From Mycolicibacter sinensis (GTDB taxonomy: Bacteria; Actinomycetota; Actinomycetes; Mycobacteriales; Mycobacteriaceae): 64,000 bases of DNA. Shown in pieces: positions 60,040-64,000 of the stretch (within the stretch, counting starts at the first letter, position 1; every line of letters starts with the position of its first letter). Both the position numbers and the translations under genes were made by a program. Under the pieces are notes generated by a model. It was not told the origin of the DNA. It did not search any database and worked only from the letters and a program-made list of their open reading frames with translations. Where the stretch lies: assembly GCF_001667945.1 (NCBI RefSeq), contig NZ_LZJK01000153.1:1-64000 (forward strand). The letters run 5' to 3'.

Positions 60040-61560
60040 CTAGGCGTGCTTGCCCGGTGCACCGCCGGCGCCGCCGGCGCCACCCGTCCCGCCGTCGTTG
60101 GGTAGACCGGCCGCACCGGGGCTACCGGATGCTCCGTCGGTCGCTCCGCCGTTGCCCCCGTGCCCGCCGTCGCCGCCGGGACCGACGATGCCGTTACCGC
60201 CGGCGCCACCGGCACCCCCGGCACCCCCGGCACTGTCCACCAGGTTGGTGGCCGCGCCGCCGTTTCCGCCGCGACCGCCGTTAGCACCGGTCAGGCCGCT
60301 GCCGCCGGCACCGCCGACGCCTCCGGCGCCGCCGGTGCCACCGGTGGTGCCGTGACCGGCGGCTCCACCCGAGCCACCGTCGCCGCCGCGGCCTCCCACG
60401 CCGAGCGGGTTGTTCAAGCCGGCACCGCCCGCGCCACCGGCGCCGCCATCACCGTCTACTCCGGCCTTGCCCGCCCCGCCGATCCATGCGTTGTTGGCGC
60501 CGGCCGCTCCACCGCGACCGCCGTCGCCGCCGTTGCCACCGTTGCCGCCCATCGGCTGAGAAGCCGTGCCGGCGGCACCGGCCGCTCCGGCTCCACCGGC
60601 GCCGCCGTCACCGCCGTCACCGCTGATACCCAGGAACCAGCCGGCTTTGCCGCCGACACCGCCGTTGCCCGCGTCACCGCCGTTGAGTGCGGTGACCTCG
60701 GATCCGTTGACCCCGGCCCAACCCGACCCGCCGCGGCCACCGGCTCCGCCGAAGCCCCAACCGGCCAGGGCGTCGCCGCCTGCCCCGCCGTCGCCGCCGT
60801 CGTGCGACACCAGCGTCGAGCCGTCCAGCGTGTCGTGGAACCCGGTACCGCCCTGGCCGCCGGCACCGCCGTCGCCGAACCACAAGCCACCCGAGCCGCC
60901 CTGGCCACCGGCACCGGCTTCGACCACCGTGCCGTCGGTGGCGAGGTAGGCGGCGGCTCCCTGACCGCCCGCACCACCGTTACCGAACAAGCCGGCATCG
61001 CCGCCGGCGCCACCCATGCCGTCGTTGATCCCGGCCACGCCGGCGGCACCGGTGCCCCCGTCACCGAAGAGGAAGCCGCCGTCGCCGAGGTCGCCCAGAC
61101 CGAGCCAGCCGAATAGCGAGTTGTTGACGCCGTTGAAGCCGTCGATGCCGTCGCCGATCAGATCGCGGCCGAACATCAACACCCACGGCGTATTGATCAG
61201 GTCGATCAGCAGCTGGTTACCGGCGTTATGCAGGAAGCTCTCCAGGGCATCGTGGATGGGGAGGTAGAAGGCGTCCTGGTAGAGCTGCGCCCAGTCGGCC
61301 GGCTCGAAGGCATTGAAGTCGACCGAGCCGATATCGATCGGATCGGCGCTGGCCATGCCGATGTCGACCTGATCGAACGCCGACAGGTCGAACCACGTGC
61401 CGGGGTCGAAGACGTCGAAATCCGCCTGGGCCGACGGCGCGGTCGCCATGGGCGTCAGCGCCAGCGCCAACGCCGCTGCGGCGCCCGCCACGGCACGACA
61501 GAACCGGCCGGCCGCGGTGCGACCACGCTGCCCGGTAGCGCGACGATGACGACGATTCAT
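60040..61560 (-). CDS. PGRS-repeat protein with Sec-type signal peptide and no PE domain
   Basis: A 506-residue protein from ATG 61560. Residues 1-47 form a signal peptide with an Arg-rich n-region and hydrophobic core AVAGAAAALALALTPMA, cleaved near AQA. Residues 48-150 are a distinct acidic domain ending with LINTPWVLMFGRDLIGDGIDG, the GRPLIGDG-like linker found between PE and PGRS parts. Residues 150-506 are GGxGG/GGAGG repeats typical of PE_PGRS proteins. The PE domain and YxxxD/E signal are missing, so export by Sec or Tat is predicted rather than ESX-5. It lies 49 bp downstream of the PE-PPE-domain hydrolase. Confidence 0.88.
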   Translation of the reverse strand: MNRRHRRATGQRGRTAAGRFCRAVAGAAAALALALTPMATAPSAQADFDVFDPGTWFDLSAFDQVDIGMASADPIDIGSVDFNAFEPADWAQLYQDAFYLPIHDALESFLHNAGNQLLIDLINTPWVLMFGRDLIGDGIDGFNGVNNSLFGWLGLGDLGDGGFLFGDGGTGAAGVAGINDGMGGAGGDAGLFGNGGAGGQGAAAYLATDGTVVEAGAGGQGGSGGLWFGDGGAGGQGGTGFHDTLDGSTLVSHDGGDGGAGGDALAGWGFGGAGGRGGSGWAGVNGSEVTALNGGDAGNGGVGGKAGWFLGISGDGGDGGAGGAGAAGAAGTASQPMGGNGGNGGDGGRGGAAGANNAWIGGAGKAGVDGDGGAGGAGGAGLNNPLGVGGRGGDGGSGGAAGHGTTGGTGGAGGVGGAGGSGLTGANGGRGGNGGAATNLVDSAGGAGGAGGAGGNGIVGPGGDGGHGGNGGATDGASGSPGAAGLPNDGGTGGAGGAGGAPGKHA

Positions 61561-61609
61561 GGGGATTGACCTTTCTGAGACTGTGCTGCGCCGACTGGCC
61601 GAGGCTGGC

Positions 61610-62941
61610 TTAGGCGGGGTCGATCGTGTCGAGGCCGAGCAAGTCGGCGATCCACGAAAGGTCGGGGTTACCGTCCACGACAGACCCGAGGGAGTTCGGG
61701 AAGTCGGTGTCCGCGGGGTCGGTGGCCTCTGCCGAACCGCCGAACAGCGAGCCGGCGTCCTGCATGTCGAAGAACACCCGCTGCGCCGCGGTCCACAGCA
61801 TCGAGAACGGTTCCTCCCCAAGGAATCCCCCGGGGATGTAGGTCTTGGGGTCCTGCAATTCCTTGAACATGTCCTGGACCCCTTGCGTCCAAGCATTGGA
61901 CAGCGCGGCGTTGATGTCGGTCAGGCTGATGTTGCTCGGCAGCAGGTCCCAGCTGATGGTGGTCGGTACGTTGGCCGGGCCCTGGTTCCAGCCTTCGGTG
62001 AGGCTGCCGTAGCCGAGGTTGACCAGGATGCGCATGCTCGGTTCCAGCAGAGCCGCCAACGGGCTGCCCCAGACCGGGTTGAGCCGCAACAGATCCAGCA
62101 GCGGCAGGTGTTCGGTGGGGATCATGTAGTAGTTGGTCAGGCCCGAGGGGTCGGTGGAGTCCAAGGGGATTGCGTTGGCGATGTCCTCGTGGCTCAGCCC
62201 CAGGTATCCGTCGTGGATCAAGAACATGCCGGCGATGGCGTTGAGCGTGGACAGCAGGTTCAGCGGGTATTTCGGGAAGTCGGCGTACCCGTCGTATTCC
62301 ATCGTGTAGACGTCGGTGGTGTAGTAGTCCGGAGTCGGGTGCCCCAGGGTCAATCCGTTCCAGAAGGTGAGGTCGCCGCCCCATAGGTTGAGCATTTCCA
62401 CAATGCCACCGTTGGGGTTGGCGGCGTTGCCGACCAGCACGAAGTGGACGTCCTCAGCCGGCACGCCCTGATGCTGGAGCTGCTCCATGGTCATCGCCGA
62501 CATCGCCGCGCTCTGCGAGTAGCCGAACACATACACCGGGTTTTCGGCGTTCACTTCGCCGGTGGCGACCTCCTTGTTGATCGCCTCGGCCAGGATCTGG
62601 GCGCCCTGGACTTCCGAGAGGTTTCCCGGGAAGTACAACTGCGGCGTGAACAGTGATTGCGCGGTGCCGGTGAAGCCGTGCGGCTGCAAATAGAAGAGGT
62701 TAGCGGCGTTGACATAACCGTCCGACGGCAATGGAATCCCGCTGCCGCCCATAACGAATGCGATGGATCCCCCGGTCAACTGCACCGCCGGCGCTGACGC
62801 GGCAGACGACCGGGCGGTGAGCGGCGACAGGCCGAGTATGCCGGCGAAGACGGCGAAAACGCTTACGGCAGCGACGAGTACGTGTCTACGACGCGGCGCG
62901 CTCGCGCCGGTCGGACCCGACGCCGCGACCAGTTCTGCCAT
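61610..62941 (-). CDS. PE-PPE domain hydrolase (membrane-anchored or secreted), no PE module
   Basis: A 443-residue protein from ATG 62941, preceded by GGGAG. Residues 21-45 are a hydrophobic signal or anchor segment after a basic RRRH. The rest is the PE-PPE alpha/beta-hydrolase domain with nucleophile motif GYSQS (Ser142) and family blocks GYVNAANLFYLQP and YFPGNLSEVQGAQIL. Characterised PE-PPE domains are serine esterases; one in M. tuberculosis makes acyltrehaloses. Here the domain is exported without a PE module. It is first in a probable unit with the PGRS protein and the FAD oxidoreductase. Confidence 0.9.
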   Translation of the reverse strand: MAELVAASGPTGASAPRRRHVLVAAVSVFAVFAGILGLSPLTARSSAASAPAVQLTGGSIAFVMGGSGIPLPSDGYVNAANLFYLQPHGFTGTAQSLFTPQLYFPGNLSEVQGAQILAEAINKEVATGEVNAENPVYVFGYSQSAAMSAMTMEQLQHQGVPAEDVHFVLVGNAANPNGGIVEMLNLWGGDLTFWNGLTLGHPTPDYYTTDVYTMEYDGYADFPKYPLNLLSTLNAIAGMFLIHDGYLGLSHEDIANAIPLDSTDPSGLTNYYMIPTEHLPLLDLLRLNPVWGSPLAALLEPSMRILVNLGYGSLTEGWNQGPANVPTTISWDLLPSNISLTDINAALSNAWTQGVQDMFKELQDPKTYIPGGFLGEEPFSMLWTAAQRVFFDMQDAGSLFGGSAEATDPADTDFPNSLGSVVDGNPDLSWIADLLGLDTIDPA

Positions 62942-63138
62942 GAAAGCTCCCAACCCCTGACCCTGCGACCGAACCGTTACCTGATCGAAATTAGATCACC
63001 CGCAACAGTTTTAGTCAGTAGTTCCGCGGAATGCCAGCCAGGCTGACATAACTTCGCTTATTGGGACGTAGTGATAATGTCGGCCATTTCCATCGGCCGA
63101 AACCCGGGCCGGAAAGGCGTCCGCGTAAAGTGTCTGCC

Positions 63139-63915
63139 GTGGATATTAATGGAGCAAGCGCGATCGTTACCGGTGGCGCATCAGGAATCGGTGCGGCGAC
63201 TGCCCGCCAGTTGGCCGCCAAAGGTGCCCGGGTCGTCGTCGCCGACCTGCAGGCCGACAAGGGTGAGGCGCTGGCCCACGAGATCGGCGGGGTGTTCGTG
63301 CCGGTCGACGTGACCAGCACCGAGCAGATCATCGACGCCGTCAACACGGCGGCGGACCTCGGACCGCTGCGGGCACTGGTGAACTCGGCCGGTATCGGCT
63401 GGGCCCAGCGCACCATCGGCAAAGACGGCCAGTTCGAGTCGGCGCACAACCTGGACCTGTACAAAAAGGTGCTCGACATCAATCTGGTCGGCACCTTCGA
63501 CTGCATCCGGATCGCGGCCACCGCGATGAGCCGCAACGAGCTGACCGACACCGGCGAGCGGGGCGCGATCGTCAACATGACCAGTGTTGCCGCCTTCGAC
63601 GGCCAGATCGGCCAGGCCGCCTACTCGTCGTCCAAGGGCGGGGTCGTGGGTCTGACCCTGCCGGTGGCCCGCGACCTGTCCGCGGTCGGTATCCGGGTGA
63701 ACACCGTCGCACCGGGCCTGATCGACACCCCGATCTACGGCGAAGGCGAGGCCTCCGAGGCGTTCAAGGCCAAACTCGGTGAGTCCGTGCTGTTCCCGCA
63801 CCGGCTCGGCAAGCCCGAGGAGCTGGCGTCGATGGTGGTCGAGCTGCTCACCAACTCCTACATGAACGCCGAGGTCGTCCGGGTGGACGGCGGCATCCGG
63901 ATGCCGCCGAAGTAG
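63139..63915 (+). CDS. Short-chain dehydrogenase, 17-beta-HSD10-like (Rv1144-like)
   Basis: A 258-residue SDR using NAD(H). GTG 63139 places TGGASGIG at residues 11-18; GTG 63130, 12 bp after GGAAAGG, is an alternative and gives three more residues. NSAG at 82-85 and the catalytic set Ser149, Tyr162 and Lys166 (YSSSK) are present. Homologues are 3-hydroxyacyl-CoA / hydroxysteroid dehydrogenases, suggesting fatty-acid or sterol metabolism. It is divergent from the PE-PPE hydrolase and ends before a strong hairpin. Confidence 0.9.
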   Translation: MDINGASAIVTGGASGIGAATARQLAAKGARVVVADLQADKGEALAHEIGGVFVPVDVTSTEQIIDAVNTAADLGPLRALVNSAGIGWAQRTIGKDGQFESAHNLDLYKKVLDINLVGTFDCIRIAATAMSRNELTDTGERGAIVNMTSVAAFDGQIGQAAYSSSKGGVVGLTLPVARDLSAVGIRVNTVAPGLIDTPIYGEGEASEAFKAKLGESVLFPHRLGKPEELASMVVELLTNSYMNAEVVRVDGGIRMPPK

Positions 63916-63930
63916 CCGGATTCCGACCCC

Positions 63931-63957
63931 GAAGGCCCCCGGTAATCGGGGGCCTTC
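63931..63957 (+). terminator. Strong hairpin after the SDR gene
   Basis: GAAGGCCCCCG - GTAAT - CGGGGGCCTTC: a perfect 11-bp stem with 5-nt loop starting 16 bp after the stop. No U-tract follows, which is normal for mycobacterial intrinsic terminators. It probably terminates this gene. Confidence 0.75.
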
Positions 63958-64000
63958 TGCGTCGGGCACCTGATCACTGAGCCGGCGGCCCATTCCGTGG

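Noticed and set aside
60160..61116. Long plus-strand open frame across the PGRS gene
   Set aside because: It is antisense to GGC/GGN repeats; the biased codons suppress stops on the opposite strand. There is no ribosome-binding site and only low-complexity Ala/Thr/Pro content.
60040..61200. Short tandem repeats that could suggest a CRISPR array or satellite
   Set aside because: They are in-frame GGA/GGC glycine-rich coding repeats of the PGRS protein, without regular repeat-spacer structure.

Overview
This 64 kb window is GC-rich actinobacterial chromosome from a mycobacterium (Mycobacterium sensu lato). The lineage markers are a PE/PPE pair, a PGRS glycine-repeat protein, a PE-PPE-domain hydrolase, a 13E12-type HNH protein, and a long backbone that follows the M. 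tuberculosis H37Rv Rv2857c-Rv2920c gene order. I assign no species. I saw no tRNA, rRNA, CRISPR array, insertion sequence or prophage.

Layout. 1-1360: C-terminal end of a DUF222/HNH (13E12) protein and an orphan gene. 1365-5591: SDR, aldehyde dehydrogenase, class-I amidotransferase and GlnA4-type glutamine synthetase, tightly coupled on the minus strand and probably a gamma-glutamylation route for amine catabolism. 5655-8050: an orphan fatty-acyl-AMP ligase and a hydrolase-fold protein without a nucleophilic serine, both absent from this place in H37Rv. 8133-15938: mapB, a DUF1707 protein, a penicillin-binding lipoprotein, a GNAT enzyme, ispG, rip1, dxr. 15958-19247: an accessory block (VOC protein, AraC regulator, MpaB-type oxygenase, small membrane protein, TetR regulator) where H37Rv has the mpt70/mpt83 region. 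19299-22905: DUF2631 protein, rlmN, cdsA, frr, pyrH. 23083-30363: a seven-gene, translationally coupled operon like Rv0081-Rv0087 (ArsR regulator plus a membrane complex related to formate hydrogenlyase) whose 'hydrogenase large subunit' has lost all four NiFe cysteines. 30403-35676: MarR regulator, amiC, tsf, rpsB, an M23 peptidase, xerC. 35708-48654: lactate-monooxygenase homologue, siderophore-interacting protein, dprA, yifB, yraN, a GNAT enzyme with a GyrA-like N-terminus, DUF2469 protein, rnhB, lepB, rplS, lppW, trmD, rimM, KH protein, rpsP, SnoaL protein, dacB2. 48666-51294: amidohydrolase and ffh. 51632-54003: PE/PPE pair and a small secreted Cys-rich protein. 54285-58418: glnD-glnB-amt, the nitrogen-sensing operon, with a GlnR-like box upstream. 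58597-62941: a FAD oxidoreductase, a PE-less PGRS protein with a Sec signal peptide, and a PE-PPE-domain hydrolase in one probable transcription unit. 63139-63915: an SDR followed by a strong hairpin.

Most of the backbone is housekeeping: translation (tsf, rpsB, rplS, rpsP, rimM, trmD, frr, rlmN, mapB), isoprenoid and phospholipid precursors (ispG, dxr, cdsA), secretion and envelope (lepB, ffh, rip1, PBP, dacB2, M23) and DNA processing (xerC, dprA, yifB, rnhB). The accessory islands carry the interest: the NiFe-less hydrogenase-like complex (the fdhD/fdhF pair that H37Rv keeps after yraN is also missing here), the secreted PGRS/PE-PPE-hydrolase locus, a PE protein with a PPE-like tail, the GyrA-like/GNAT fusion, and operator-like palindromes next to the local ArsR and TetR regulators.
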